Positions 63,887-64,000 of a stretch of DNA of 64,000 nucleotides are shown here, one piece after another; position 1 is the stretch's first letter, and each line of letters opens with the position of its first letter. Made by a program: the position numbers and the translations under genes. Origin of the DNA: Arctopsyche grandis. Its lineage: Eukaryota > Arthropoda > Insecta > Trichoptera > Hydropsychidae. The stretch spans positions 39,103,986-39,167,985 of the forward strand of contig NC_135355.1 of the NCBI RefSeq assembly GCF_051622035.1, in the 5' to 3' direction. Under the pieces are notes generated by a model. It saw only the letters and a list, made by a program, of their open reading frames with translations, was not told where the DNA came from and did not search any database.

Positions 63887-64000
63887 TTTATGTATTACCT
63901 AAATGTTCGCAAATGTAGCATTTTTAGCTTTTAATTAGGCTTAGTTTTATAAGATTTGATCGACCGATCTAACTCTGGTCGGAAAATAACATTGACGGAA
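63887..64000 (-). promoter_or_regulatory. MRPS31 upstream flank
   Basis: About 110 bases before the window ends. AT-rich; no TATA box or initiator that I could support. Confidence 0.25.

Overview
This is nuclear DNA of an insect or close arthropod relative. Genes are split into short exons with GT/AG introns, intergenic DNA is AT-rich with (CATA)n/(TA)n tracts, and mobile DNA is dense: BEL/Pao, LINE, SINE, hAT, PIF/Harbinger-like, TTAA-flanked piggyBac-like and Helitron-like copies. I cannot fix the order from sequence alone; Lepidoptera, Trichoptera or Diptera are all possible.

Five host genes can be modelled exon by exon. In order: a mitochondrial methionine aminopeptidase (METAP1D type, + strand, 13222-15659, 6 exons); the N-terminal glutamine amidase NTAQ1 (- strand, 25123-20042, 5 exons); a SERF small basic protein (+, 28127-32067, 3 exons); a glucose-6-phosphate 1-epimerase / hexose-6-phosphate mutarotase (+, 38161-57547, 8 exons, with a 14.7 kb intron full of transposons); and the mitochondrial ribosomal protein mS31/MRPS31 (-, 63886-61750, 5 exons). 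METAP1D and NTAQ1 converge, NTAQ1 and SERF diverge, and the epimerase and MRPS31 converge. Two of the five act in mitochondria, but nothing suggests the genes form a functional cluster.

Positions 1-12032 are a giant palindrome. Two 4064-bp arms (1-4064 and 7969-12032) are inverted copies with no length difference and one substitution that I could find. The roughly 3.9 kb spacer holds most of a young BEL/Pao retrotransposon (4386-8597) with LTRs, a 5-bp target duplication, gag-protease, and a deleted pol. The left arm carries a piece of that element's LTR plus its flank, so the inverted duplication came after the insertion. The arms also hold hAT transposase relics. The palindrome reaches the window edge, so its true length is unknown, and assembly error must be excluded.

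The rest is mostly layered transposon archaeology. It includes nested insertions with recognisable target duplications and unoccupied homologous copies (34142-37880 against 42430-43281; 32983-33293 inside a repeat seen uninterrupted at 52957-53230), two solo LTRs in SERF introns, and three Helitron-like 3' ends whose hairpin stems change while the geometry stays fixed. There is also a 1-kb array of about 147-bp units each carrying CCGGAAGT, shared by two gene introns, and several long hairpins that could feed small RNAs. No RNA genes, CRISPR arrays or classic operons were seen.
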